Positions 1 to 7,206 of a stretch of DNA of 16,851 nt are shown one piece after another (position 1 is the first letter of the stretch; each line of letters opens with the position of its first letter). The position numbers and the translations under genes were made by a program. The stretch comes from an uncultured Alphaproteobacteria bacterium (GTDB taxonomy: Bacteria; Pseudomonadota; Alphaproteobacteria; Rhizobiales; Rhizobiaceae): positions 20,200 through 37,050 of the forward strand of contig CAKMZG010000003.1 of NCBI GenBank assembly GCA_929200335.1, given 5' to 3'. The notes below the pieces were generated by a model. The model saw nothing but the letters and a program-made list of their open reading frames with translations. It was not told the origin of the DNA and ran no database searches.

Positions 1-627
1 ACCCATATGGTCTAACTCACTTTTCATATCAGTATTTAGAAGCGTCTCATAGCCTTCACGGCCTCCCCAAAGCACATAGTTTTCACCGTTTAAGCGATGG
101 GTTGCATCCATGCAAGTTTTAACGGTTGCTGCTGCAAAAGCAAATACATCTGGATCAGGATTAGTCGAAGCCCCAGCCATATAACGGCTTTGGGAAAACA
201 TATTAGCTGTACCCCATAAAAGCTTAACATTTGTCTCACTCATTTTTTTTTCAAAATAATCAATAACCTGGTTTAGGTTTTCGGTATTTTCTTTAAAATC
301 CGCACCTTCAGGGCGCACATCTGCATCATGAAAACAAAAATAGGGTGCACCTAAAATTTCAAACATTTCAAATGCTACATCAGCCTTATAACGCGCCAAT
401 TCCATTGTATCGCCAAACCAGGGACGTTCAAAAGTTTGCCCGCCAAAAGGGTCTGTACCAGGCCATGCAAATGAATGCCAATAGGCTACAGCAAAACGTA
501 GATGCTCTTCCATGCGTTTACCCATGATAATTTCATCAGGATTATAATGATGGAAGGCCATCGGATTATCGCTTGTTACGCCTTCATATTGGGCTTTGTT
601 TATTTTATCGAAGAATCCTGTACTCAT
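1..627 (-). CDS. xylA: Xylose isomerase, N-terminal part (cut by window edge)
   Basis: Cytoplasmic enzyme converting D-xylose to D-xylulose, the first step of xylose use. The 209 codons visible are roughly the first half of a family of about 435 residues; the frame is open to base 1. Seen directly: FCFHDADVRPEG at about residues 97-108, holding the catalytic His100 and Asp103; the AYWHSFAWPGTDPFGG block at about 48-63; and LLWGTANMFSQSRYM followed by VLWGGREGYE with the metal-ligand Glu region. The ATG at 625-627 overlaps the xylB stop as ATGA, and a TAAGGA ribosome binding site lies inside the end of xylB, so translation is probably coupled. It is transcribed after xylB in a xylBA order. The call is firm; only completeness is unknown. 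Confidence 0.96.
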   Translation of the reverse strand, partial: MSTGFFDKINKAQYEGVTSDNPMAFHHYNPDEIIMGKRMEEHLRFAVAYWHSFAWPGTDPFGGQTFERPWFGDTMELARYKADVAFEMFEILGAPYFCFHDADVRPEGADFKENTENLNQVIDYFEKKMSETNVKLLWGTANMFSQSRYMAGASTNPDPDVFAFAAATVKTCMDATHRLNGENYVLWGGREGYETLLNTDMKSELDHMG

Positions 628-2075
628 AGAAGTGTCCTTAGGGTTGGATATATTTTAGTGAATTTTTGATAAGCAGCTTCATAATCTACGATCAAGTCAG
701 ATCGAGGATTAATGGTTTGAGCAATTTTTGGCGGTGTCATAATGCTGTCAGGACTTGCTCCCGTTGCAGCGCAAATTGCAAGGCGAGCAGCGCCAAGGGC
801 GGCACCAAATTCCCCTTGCTCGGGAATATCAATGGGCAGGTTGAAAAGCGTTGCCAAAAGCTCAACCCAATAAGTGGATTGCGAACCACCACCAATGGCA
901 AGAAGACGGTTTAAATTTGTGCCTGTTAATTTTAAAGCTTCAAAATTATCACGAAGGCCATAGCTCACGCCCTCCATCACAGCTTGTGTTAATTCTTTAT
1001 GTGAACTGCTTACATCAAGGCCTAAGAATGCGCCGCGAATTTTACTGTCGTTATGGGGGGTGCGCTCGCCCGATAAATAGGGCATAAATTGGATGGTGCC
1101 TGGCTCAACAATTGTATTACCCAAAAGCGCAGAAAGTTCTGCGGGACTTTTACCTAAATTTTGAGACAACCAATTAAGACAATCAGTGGCTGCTAACATT
1201 ACACCCATTTGATACCATTTGTTTGGTACTGCATGACAAAAACTATGAACGGCAGATTCTGGCATGGGTGAAAAATTATCTTTTGCAACCAGTAATACCC
1301 CAGATGTACCAAGCGAGATAAAGCCTTGTCCCTCACTCATTGTGCCAACACCACAAGCAGCGGCTGCATTATCACCACCGCCACCAGCAACAATAATTCT
1401 ACCCGACAGTCCCCATTTAGCAACCAATTCATCGCGTAGATTACCAGAGATTTCAGATCCCTCAACCAAGTGAGGCATTTGATCTTGGCGCATTGCGGAT
1501 TTTTCCAGCAATTCATCAGACCATTGGCGGGTTCTAACATTGAGCCATGTTGTGCCAGCCGCATCAGACATCTCACCCACATGTTCGCCGGTTAGATAAA
1601 AACGGAGAAAATCTTTAGGCAATAACACCTTGGCTGTTTTTGCAAAAATCTCAGGTTCATTATTCTTTACCCAAAGTAATTTAGGAGCCGTAAAACCTGG
1701 AAAAACAATGTTGCCCGAAAGCTCTCTGACATTTTCAGTACTATCTAAATTTGCCGCTTCTTCATGGCTGCGGGTATCATTCCATAAAATACAAGGGCGT
1801 AACACATTGTCATCCCCATCAATTAAAGTGGCGCCGTGCATTTGTCCTGAAAGCCCAATGCCTTTAAGGGCTGAAAATTCATTGGGAAATTTTTCTTTTA
1901 AGCTTGCCATACAGTCATTACAAGCAGCTATCCAATCTTGTGGATTTTGCTCGCTCCAACCCATATGTGGGTGAGAAACCCCATAAGAGGCTTCACTATC
2001 GCCAATGACTGCTCCATTTTCTGCAATTAATAGGGCTCGTAAGCCCGATGTTCCCAAATCTAGCCCAATAAACAT
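624..2075 (-). CDS. xylB: Xylulokinase
   Basis: FGGY-family sugar kinase that phosphorylates D-xylulose to xylulose 5-phosphate for the pentose phosphate pathway. At 483 residues it has the usual full length. Seen: N-terminal ATPase-fold phosphate loop GLDLGTSGLR (4-13), LSGQMHGATLID (75-86) typical of xylulokinases, GGGGDNAAAACGVG (231-244) with the likely catalytic Asp235, and the C-terminal GGGSQSTYWVELLATLF nucleotide-binding segment. The start is ATG at 2073-2075 with AAGGA about six bases upstream. It is the first gene of the xylBA unit, with a good sigma70-like promoter just upstream. No xylose transporter or XylR regulator is in the window; they may lie to the left or elsewhere. Confidence 0.97.
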   Translation of the reverse strand: MFIGLDLGTSGLRALLIAENGAVIGDSEASYGVSHPHMGWSEQNPQDWIAACNDCMASLKEKFPNEFSALKGIGLSGQMHGATLIDGDDNVLRPCILWNDTRSHEEAANLDSTENVRELSGNIVFPGFTAPKLLWVKNNEPEIFAKTAKVLLPKDFLRFYLTGEHVGEMSDAAGTTWLNVRTRQWSDELLEKSAMRQDQMPHLVEGSEISGNLRDELVAKWGLSGRIIVAGGGGDNAAAACGVGTMSEGQGFISLGTSGVLLVAKDNFSPMPESAVHSFCHAVPNKWYQMGVMLAATDCLNWLSQNLGKSPAELSALLGNTIVEPGTIQFMPYLSGERTPHNDSKIRGAFLGLDVSSSHKELTQAVMEGVSYGLRDNFEALKLTGTNLNRLLAIGGGSQSTYWVELLATLFNLPIDIPEQGEFGAALGAARLAICAATGASPDSIMTPPKIAQTINPRSDLIVDYEAAYQKFTKIYPTLRTLL

Positions 2076-2095
2076 AATCTTTCCTTTTCATACCT

Positions 2096-2124
2096 TTATA
2101 ATTATGTTTTAATTTTAATGTCAA
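2096..2124 (-). promoter_or_regulatory. Predicted xylBA promoter
   Basis: On the minus strand, TTGACA (2119-2124) is followed after 17 bases by TTATAA (2096-2101), about 20 bases before the xylB start. The -35 is a perfect sigma70 consensus. The sequence is very AT-rich, so the -10 could shift by one base to TATAAA. A transcript from here would have a very short leader. Confidence 0.6.
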
Positions 2125-2131
2125 ATTAAAA
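2107..2131. promoter_or_regulatory. Inverted repeat over the xylB -35, possible operator
   Basis: TTTTAATTT (2107-2115), seven bases, then AAATTAAAA (2123-2131) form a perfect 9-bp inverted repeat that covers the -35 box of the xylBA promoter. The position suits a repressor of xylose genes. The arms are purely A/T in an AT-rich region, so chance is a real alternative. No xylR gene is visible. Confidence 0.35.
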
Positions 2132-2207
2132 ATGAATTCAGCTTGATGTTCTAGATTTTTTGTTTGGGCGAATAGTTTTGTTTAAATGAATCCATTAAAA
2201 CGCTATA
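2130..2207 (+). repeat. Dispersed ~80-bp intergenic element, copy 1
   Basis: This begins AAATGAATTCAG, continues CTTGATGTTCTAGATT, and ends with GTTTAAATGAATCCAT then TAAAACGCTATA. It aligns over its full length with the reverse complement of 8218-8296 (one gap, about three quarters identical by eye) and with 10382-10461. Its two ends are related to each other as inverted repeats (TTTAAATGAATTCA type). It fills most of the gap between the 3' end of the AI-2E transporter gene and the xylB promoter, and its left end touches the putative xylB operator. Confidence 0.75.
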
Positions 2208-2211
2208 GTCT

Positions 2212-3297
2212 TTAGACAGCATCCTTGTTCTCAAACACACTCACATCCTGTGCCAGAAGCACTGCTATTGGACGTGTTGATTGAAAACTTGCCATTACAA
2301 TAGCAATAATTGATGTGAGGGGAATCGCTAATATTGCGCCTGCTATTCCCCATAGAGCTGACCAAAATGATAAAGCAACAAGCACAACAAAGGGTGACAT
2401 ATTTACTTTGCGTCCGATCATGCGTGGTTCTAATGCATTGCCTACCCAAGTTTGTGCCGCCGTTAACAATACTGCAAGGGCAATTGTTGTGGTAAATGAT
2501 CCAAATTGTGCAATGGATAATAGTACAGGAAAAGCCACGCCAAGCAGTGATCCCACATAAGGGATATAATTTAAAAGCGCTATAATAACGGCCCAAAATA
2601 GAGCAAAATCAATATCCAATATCCACATGATAACAAAGGATATTGTGCCTAAAATTATATTAACTAATGTTTTAACAGTTAAATAATCGCCAATTGCGGT
2701 ATTGATGTTACGGATAATGCTTTCAGCATGTTTGCCTTGTTCTTTTGGCAGAGCTACTGCAACTTTATGGGCGAAGCCGTCGCGCTCACCCATTAAAAAA
2801 CTTGCATAGATCATCACCATGGAAATCAGTCCGGCTGCTGCGCTAACAGAAGATAAGGCATTACTGAGAACCTGTTGCACAGAAAAACGAGAGCTTATCT
2901 CATGCCACATTTTACTCCAATCAGGGTTATCAAAGCCTAGTTTAGTAGCTGTGGTGGACAATAAAGTGATAATGTTTTCTTGATAGTCAGGTAGGCTCAG
3001 GTTGATTTGACTTGCTGTAACAATCATCATCCCGCCCAATGCAATGAATATCAATAGGAATAATATAAGAACAATCGCGCGACGTATGAATTGTGGTAAT
3101 CTACCGCAGCCTGGAATGCGAGTTAGTGCTTCGCTGGCTGTCACAAGAACGTAAACTGAAATAACAGCTATTAAAATAGGCAGAATTAAAGATTCGCCAA
3201 CTACCAATAGCCAACCAATTATCAAAGCCAATGCAAGAGCTAAAAATATACCAAAAAGTCCGCGTAAAGGGTCATGTTTATCAAGCACTGTGGGCAC
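2212..3297 (-). CDS. AI-2E family transporter (PerM/YdiK/TqsA type)
   Basis: Inner-membrane protein of the AI-2E exporter superfamily, 361 residues, normal length. Seen: paired hydrophobic helices near the N-terminus, a long soluble stretch at about 100-150, and the family-diagnostic C-terminal half with LNYIPYVGSLLGVAFPVL and a GNALEPRMIGRKVNMSPFVV block, followed by SFWSALWGIAGAILAIPL. About eight membrane spans are expected. Members export small molecules including AI-2 in some species; the substrate cannot be read from sequence, and alphaproteobacteria often lack luxS, so AI-2 export is doubtful. The start is GTG (3295-3297), inside the end of the upstream DUF308 gene (17-base overlap), which implies co-translation. 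Confidence 0.9.
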   Translation of the reverse strand: MPTVLDKHDPLRGLFGIFLALALALIIGWLLVVGESLILPILIAVISVYVLVTASEALTRIPGCGRLPQFIRRAIVLILFLLIFIALGGMMIVTASQINLSLPDYQENIITLLSTTATKLGFDNPDWSKMWHEISSRFSVQQVLSNALSSVSAAAGLISMVMIYASFLMGERDGFAHKVAVALPKEQGKHAESIIRNINTAIGDYLTVKTLVNIILGTISFVIMWILDIDFALFWAVIIALLNYIPYVGSLLGVAFPVLLSIAQFGSFTTTIALAVLLTAAQTWVGNALEPRMIGRKVNMSPFVVLVALSFWSALWGIAGAILAIPLTSIIAIVMASFQSTRPIAVLLAQDVSVFENKDAV

Positions 3298-3787
3298 GCT
3301 TATCCATAGCTAAAACAATAAGAGCTACACCAGTGCTTAATAATTCATTGCCCAATAGGATGCCTAGATTAAGGTTAACTCCAAATAATATAAGCGCCCC
3401 AAGTGCAAGAGAAACAGCACCTGCGCCATATGCTAATGGCTTACGTGGGGCGCTATGCATTGCTCGTGCAGCATAAATTTTAGAGGCTCCTGAAGCTAGT
3501 AATAATATGATAATTAACCATCTTAATAGTGTACCATCACCAAAGGGGCCAAATAATAGAGATAACCCTAAGAATGCCGTTGCCAGTGTGATTGCCCCAG
3601 CGCGCATTTTAGCACCTGTTGTTTTAGATCTATAAGTTGCCCAAGCTTGCAATAAAGCAACAATAACTAATGCCCAACCAACAACGGTGGTGGTAGCTAT
3701 GCCGGCTGTGGCAGGATTTAAAAGCGCTATTATGCCACCTATAAGGGCGACAAGTCCTGCGACTATCATTGGCAACCATGATTTCAT
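3281..3787 (-). CDS. HdeD-like DUF308 family membrane protein
   Basis: Small integral membrane protein of 168 residues from the chosen start. The sequence is almost wholly hydrophobic helices joined by short charged loops (for example ATYRSKTTGAKMRAG and ARAMHSAPRKPLA), about six spans, matching the DUF308/HdeD family; in E. coli HdeD is linked to acid resistance, but the biochemical role is unknown. The ATG at 3785-3787 (MKSWLPMIVAG) is preferred over an in-frame ATG at 3853 because the extra 22 residues look non-conserved and AAGGA lies just upstream of 3787. It is the first gene of a two-gene unit with the AI-2E transporter, whose start lies within this gene. Confidence 0.82.
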   Translation of the reverse strand: MKSWLPMIVAGLVALIGGIIALLNPATAGIATTTVVGWALVIVALLQAWATYRSKTTGAKMRAGAITLATAFLGLSLLFGPFGDGTLLRWLIIILLLASGASKIYAARAMHSAPRKPLAYGAGAVSLALGALILFGVNLNLGILLGNELLSTGVALIVLAMDKRAHSA

Positions 3788-3859
3788 GTCCTTATTCCAG
3801 ACTAATTTGTTGTTTACTAGGAATAATATGTAAGAAAAATCATTGGATATCAACCAAGT

Positions 3860-3889
3860 ATGATAAAAAATACTGCCATATTATGACAA
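3860..3889 (-). promoter_or_regulatory. Predicted promoter of the DUF308/AI-2E unit
   Basis: On the minus strand, TTGTCA (3884-3889) and TATCAT (3860-3865) are 18 bases apart, about 73 bases upstream of the DUF308 start. CAAGTAT (3855-3861) and ATACTTG (3903-3909) flank this region as an inverted pair and may be regulatory. The prediction is by motif only. Confidence 0.4.
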
Positions 3890-3917
3890 TTTAATAGTTT
3901 GGATACTTGAGTTTTGC

Positions 3918-3948
3918 TTGACAAATTATAATATAAATACTTTATTAT
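3918..3948 (+). promoter_or_regulatory. Predicted promoter of the polyamine-type binding protein gene
   Basis: TTGACA (3918-3923) is a perfect -35. The -10 is ambiguous: TTTATT at 3941 with a 17-base spacer, or TATTAT at 3943-3948 with 19. The gene starts 35 bases further on. The region is extremely AT-rich. Confidence 0.45.
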
Positions 3949-3982
3949 TTAATTATATTTATCCATAACATTGGATTAACAG

Positions 3983-5068
3983 ATGAAATTAGTTGATATT
4001 CTTTACATGAAAAATTTATTTAAATTTTTAGTTATTTTTGCATTTGCACTTTGTTTTAACGCGAGCCAAACTATTGCAGACGATATGGTGGTTGTCTCAT
4101 TTGATGGTGCCTATGGTAAAATCCAATTAAAACATATGATTAATCCCTATGCTAAGAAAACAGGCCATAATTTAATTTTTAAAACCTACTCTGGTGGTGT
4201 TGATGAGATTAGATCTCAAATAGAATCAGGAAAAATTGAATGGGATGTAGTTGATATTGAAATGATTGATCTTGAACGTGCCTGTGCCGCCGGTTATTTG
4301 GAGGAAATTCCATGGTCTGTTTTACCTGATGGTGATGATGGCGCGCCTAAAACTGAAGACTTTACTCCTACGGCACTCATGAGCCCTTGTGGTATAGGTA
4401 TTATGATTTGGTCGATTGTTTTTGCTTATGACACCAGTAAGGTGGGGGATGAGGTGCCAAAAACAATTGCAGATTTTTTTGATGTAAAAAAATTTCCAGG
4501 CAAACGTGCTTTGCGCAGCAGGCCGCAGGTGAACCTTGAGTGGGCACTTATTGCTGATGGCGTTGATCCCTATAGTGTAACTGAGCTCTTAGAGACCAAA
4601 GAGGGACAAGAACAAGCTTTCAAAAAACTAGACACTATTAAAGAGCATGTTGTTTGGTATGATGATTGGGTTGATACGCCTAAATTGGTAAAGGAAGGCA
4701 AGGTTGCTTTTATACAATCAACTAATGGTCGCTTATTTAATATTATTGAAGAGGATAGTAATCCGTTTAAGGTTGTCTGGGATAGTCATTTGTATGATAT
4801 TGATGTTTGGTCTGTTTTAAAAGGCAGTAAAAATAAAAAATTAGCCTTTGAATTTATAGCATTTGCCTCTTCCTCCAAGCCTATTTCGGGCATGGCTGAT
4901 TTGTTTTATGGCCCAACTAGAAGATCGTCAATAAAATATATTAATTCTGAGGTGGTACCAAAACTTCCCACATCCCATATGGCTGAAGGCTATAAAGTAG
5001 ATCAAGTATTTTGGGCTAATTATGGCGATTTGTTAGAGAAAAAATTTGATGAGTGGTTAAATAAATAA
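3983..5068 (+). CDS. ABC transporter periplasmic binding protein, spermidine/putrescine type (orphan)
   Basis: Periplasmic solute-binding protein of the PotD/PotF-like group, 361 residues, full length. A signal peptide is visible (hydrophobic core at about residues 13-25, probable cleavage after TIA at 32). Matching features: VVVSFDGAYGKIQ at the mature N-terminus, GIGIMIWSIVFAYDTSKVG, then FFDVKKFPGKRALRSRP and VAFIQSTNGRLF, a pattern common in polyamine-type binding proteins. A weak GGA lies seven bases before the ATG at 3983; an in-frame ATG at 4007 would give a shorter signal peptide but has no ribosome binding site. No permease or ATPase gene accompanies it in the window, so it either serves transporter subunits encoded elsewhere or acts as a stand-alone receptor. 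The exact ligand is not certain. Confidence 0.88.
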   Translation: MKLVDILYMKNLFKFLVIFAFALCFNASQTIADDMVVVSFDGAYGKIQLKHMINPYAKKTGHNLIFKTYSGGVDEIRSQIESGKIEWDVVDIEMIDLERACAAGYLEEIPWSVLPDGDDGAPKTEDFTPTALMSPCGIGIMIWSIVFAYDTSKVGDEVPKTIADFFDVKKFPGKRALRSRPQVNLEWALIADGVDPYSVTELLETKEGQEQAFKKLDTIKEHVVWYDDWVDTPKLVKEGKVAFIQSTNGRLFNIIEEDSNPFKVVWDSHLYDIDVWSVLKGSKNKKLAFEFIAFASSSKPISGMADLFYGPTRRSSIKYINSEVVPKLPTSHMAEGYKVDQVFWANYGDLLEKKFDEWLNK

Positions 5069-5130
5069 TAATTTATTGCTGCTACGGTGTCCATTTGACT
5101 AAGGCTTGCTTCACTTTGACATAAAATGAT

Positions 5131-5159
5131 TTGTTTCAGCTCGAGCGTTTCTTTATAAT
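5131..5159 (+). promoter_or_regulatory. Predicted promoter of the recombinase gene
   Basis: TTGTTT (5131-5136), 17 bases, then a perfect TATAAT (5154-5159), followed 21 bases later by the recombinase ATG. TGAGGA just before the ATG gives a ribosome binding site. A second TTGACA at 5116-5121 has no matching -10. Confidence 0.5.
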
Positions 5160-5180
5160 ATCCTTTGAATTGAGGATTTT

Positions 5181-6341
5181 ATGGCAACTGAAGACAATCA
5201 AAATACTATAGAACAACGTTTAGAAGCAATAGATGCATTAATTGACTTCTTGCCTAATGCACAGAGAGAGCGTTTGGCGCGCATATTGCCAATTGAAGAT
5301 ATCAATATTTTAAAAAATCTTGCCAAACAACAGGTTAGTAAAAATTCTCTACGTGCCTTGGCCTCTGATTTAGGATATTTACAGGCATGGGCAAATGCTG
5401 CAATTGGGAGTGATTTGCCTTGGCCTGCATCAAATTCATTAATATTTAAATTTATAGACCATCATCTATGGGACCCAGCGCAAAAAGAAATTGATGCTAA
5501 CCATGGCATGCCCGAATATGTTTGTGATAAATTACTATCTCAGGGTTTATTGGCGGGTGTTGAGGCTCATGCCCCTGCTACTGTCAAGCGGCGTTTGTCG
5601 AGTTGGTCTAAATTACATCGTTGCAAAGCCATTGAAAACCCATTTGCTTCAGCAATCGTTAAGGCGGCTTTGAAAGAGGCTATAGGTAATCATGAAAAAT
5701 ATCTTGGGAGTGAAGATAAAAAAGCAATCACCCTAGATATTTTTGATAAAATGTTGGCCACTTGTGATGAGCAAGTTCCATCCGTTAGCAAGACTAAATT
5801 TTTAACCAACAGGCGAGATCGTGCTTTGTTGCTTTATATATTCGAGACAGGGGGGAGAAGGCGAAGTGAGGCGGCAAATTTAAAAATTGATGCTATCCTT
5901 AAAAATCAACCATTACCGTCTAATTCTAAAGATATTCATTCGTCCAAAGCACCCTCGATGACCATAAAACTTGATAGTGATGAAGCTAGAGATTTTGAGG
6001 GCGATCAGGTGGTTGTGATTAGTGGGCGCTCAGTTATAGCCCTTAACAACTGGATTGAAGCGGCTGGCATTATAGGAGGCGCTGTATTTCGTTCCATAGA
6101 TAAATGGGGAAATATTGGCAGGCGGGCAATTACTCCTAGAGCTGTCAATGATGTGGTAAAAAAACGCATTGAACAAGCTGGGCTAAATCCAACAGAGTTT
6201 TCATCCCATAGTTTGCGCGTAGGCTACTTAAAGGAGGCTGCAAACCAAGGCATACCACTTTTGCAAGCCATGCAAAAATCTAGGCACCGCTCAATAACTC
6301 AAGCGGCGCGTTATTATAAGGGTGTAACTCAAAAGGATTAA
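5181..6341 (+). CDS. Tyrosine-type site-specific recombinase/integrase
   Basis: DNA strand-exchange enzyme of the lambda integrase/XerCD superfamily, 386 residues. The N-terminal half carries a core-binding (SAM-like) region at about 50-180, including SKNSLRALASDLGYLQAW. The catalytic domain is intact: box I GGRRRSEAANL with Arg227, HSLR with His343 and Arg346, His369 in KSRHRS, and the nucleophile Tyr378 nine residues later in AARYY. It therefore looks active. The start at 5181 has TGAGGA upstream. It converges on pyrE and shares its stop with it. No excisionase, phage genes, att repeats or tRNA target are visible beside it, so it is either a domesticated chromosomal recombinase or the survivor of a lost element. 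It is too divergent at the N-terminus to call XerC or XerD. Confidence 0.92.
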   Translation: MATEDNQNTIEQRLEAIDALIDFLPNAQRERLARILPIEDINILKNLAKQQVSKNSLRALASDLGYLQAWANAAIGSDLPWPASNSLIFKFIDHHLWDPAQKEIDANHGMPEYVCDKLLSQGLLAGVEAHAPATVKRRLSSWSKLHRCKAIENPFASAIVKAALKEAIGNHEKYLGSEDKKAITLDIFDKMLATCDEQVPSVSKTKFLTNRRDRALLLYIFETGGRRRSEAANLKIDAILKNQPLPSNSKDIHSSKAPSMTIKLDSDEARDFEGDQVVVISGRSVIALNNWIEAAGIIGGAVFRSIDKWGNIGRRAITPRAVNDVVKKRIEQAGLNPTEFSSHSLRVGYLKEAANQGIPLLQAMQKSRHRSITQAARYYKGVTQKD

Positions 6342-7039
6342 TCAGGCTTTGAAATTTCTGTAACGCCACCATTTTTACCAGACCATGTTAATGGGTCATG
6401 CAAAAAGCTCTCAACTTGAGTGAGGGTGTCAGTATCAAAATAATTTTGTTTTTTACAAACATCAAGAACATCATGCCAAGTTGCAAGATAATGGAGATTT
6501 AGGCCAATTTTTTCCAAGTTTTTCACTGCATCAGGAAAAATGTCATAATAAAATACAACAATTGTATCGGATATTTCCCCGCCGGCATCTCTTATGGCAT
6601 TGCAGAAATTAATTTTACTGCCCCCATCTGTTGTAAGGTCTTCAACCAATAATACGCGTTTGCCTTCTATTGAGTTGCCTTCAATCTGTGCGTCCCGTCC
6701 AAAGCCTTTAGGTTTTTTGCGAATATAATGCATTGGTAAGCTGAGTTTGTCAGCAATCCAAGCTGCAAATGGGATGCCTGCGGTTTCACCGCCAGCAACA
6801 CTTTCAATTTTTTCAAAGCCAATGTCGCGTAAAATTTTGCCAGCAGAAAATTCCATTAGGCTATTGCGGATGCGTGGATAAGAGATCAATTTACGACAAT
6901 CAATATATACTGGACTGGCAAGGCCTGATGTTAACATATAGGGCTTATCCGTGCGGAAATGTACAGCATCAATTTCCAATAACATTTTTGCTGTTAACTC
7001 AGCCATAAGATTATCGTCTGGAAATGAGCTTGATATCAT
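6338..7039 (-). CDS. pyrE: Orotate phosphoribosyltransferase
   Basis: Cytoplasmic enzyme joining orotate to PRPP to give OMP in pyrimidine synthesis. From the chosen start it has 233 residues, the usual size of the alphaproteobacterial form. Seen: FRTDKPYMLTSGLASPVYID (28-47) substrate region, HYIRKKPKGFGRDAQIEG (104-121) flexible loop, and the PRPP signature VLLVEDLTTDGGS (129-141). An ATG at 7108 would add 23 residues, but the ATG at 7037-7039 has TTAAGGAT at good spacing and the predicted promoter lies between the two, so 7039 is chosen. Its stop is within the TTAA (6338-6341) that also ends the convergent recombinase gene. Confidence 0.95.
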   Translation of the reverse strand: MISSSFPDDNLMAELTAKMLLEIDAVHFRTDKPYMLTSGLASPVYIDCRKLISYPRIRNSLMEFSAGKILRDIGFEKIESVAGGETAGIPFAAWIADKLSLPMHYIRKKPKGFGRDAQIEGNSIEGKRVLLVEDLTTDGGSKINFCNAIRDAGGEISDTIVVFYYDIFPDAVKNLEKIGLNLHYLATWHDVLDVCKKQNYFDTDTLTQVESFLHDPLTWSGKNGGVTEISKPD

Positions 7040-7074
7040 AATATTATCCTTAAGAATAGGTTGTTTATTAGGTT

Positions 7075-7103
7075 CGTATAGCTTAAAGTTTATAAATTGA
7101 CAA
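7075..7103 (-). promoter_or_regulatory. Predicted pyrE promoter
   Basis: On the minus strand, TTGTCA (7098-7103), 17 bases, then TATACG (7075-7080), about 35 bases before the pyrE ATG. It lies inside the longer alternative reading frame, supporting the shorter pyrE. No attenuator-like hairpin was seen in the short leader. Confidence 0.45.
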
Positions 7104-7206
7104 AACAAATAAAAATACCGCTCAACAAATTAAATTTATAGTTTTTAACAAATTTATTTAAATTTATGAAATGAGCTAATAAAAATTGTCATAATGGATA
7201 AATAAT

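Noticed and set aside
345..527. 60-residue plus-strand open frame
   Set aside because: It is antisense to xylA, whose minus-strand protein is clearly conserved.
1337..1582. 81-residue minus-strand frame inside xylB
   Set aside because: It overlaps the conserved xylulokinase kinase motif in another frame, so it is a shadow.
2212..3297. Assigning AI-2 quorum-signal export to the AI-2E family protein
   Set aside because: The family name does not establish the substrate, and no luxS or lsr genes are visible.
4013..4080. Lipoprotein signal in the polyamine-type binding protein
   Set aside because: The only cysteine in the hydrophobic stretch is preceded by FAL, which does not fit a lipobox; an ordinary cleavage site after TIA fits.
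5069..6341. Integrated phage or genomic island around the recombinase
   Set aside because: No phage genes, tRNA, direct repeats or compositional shift were seen; both flanks are housekeeping-like genes.
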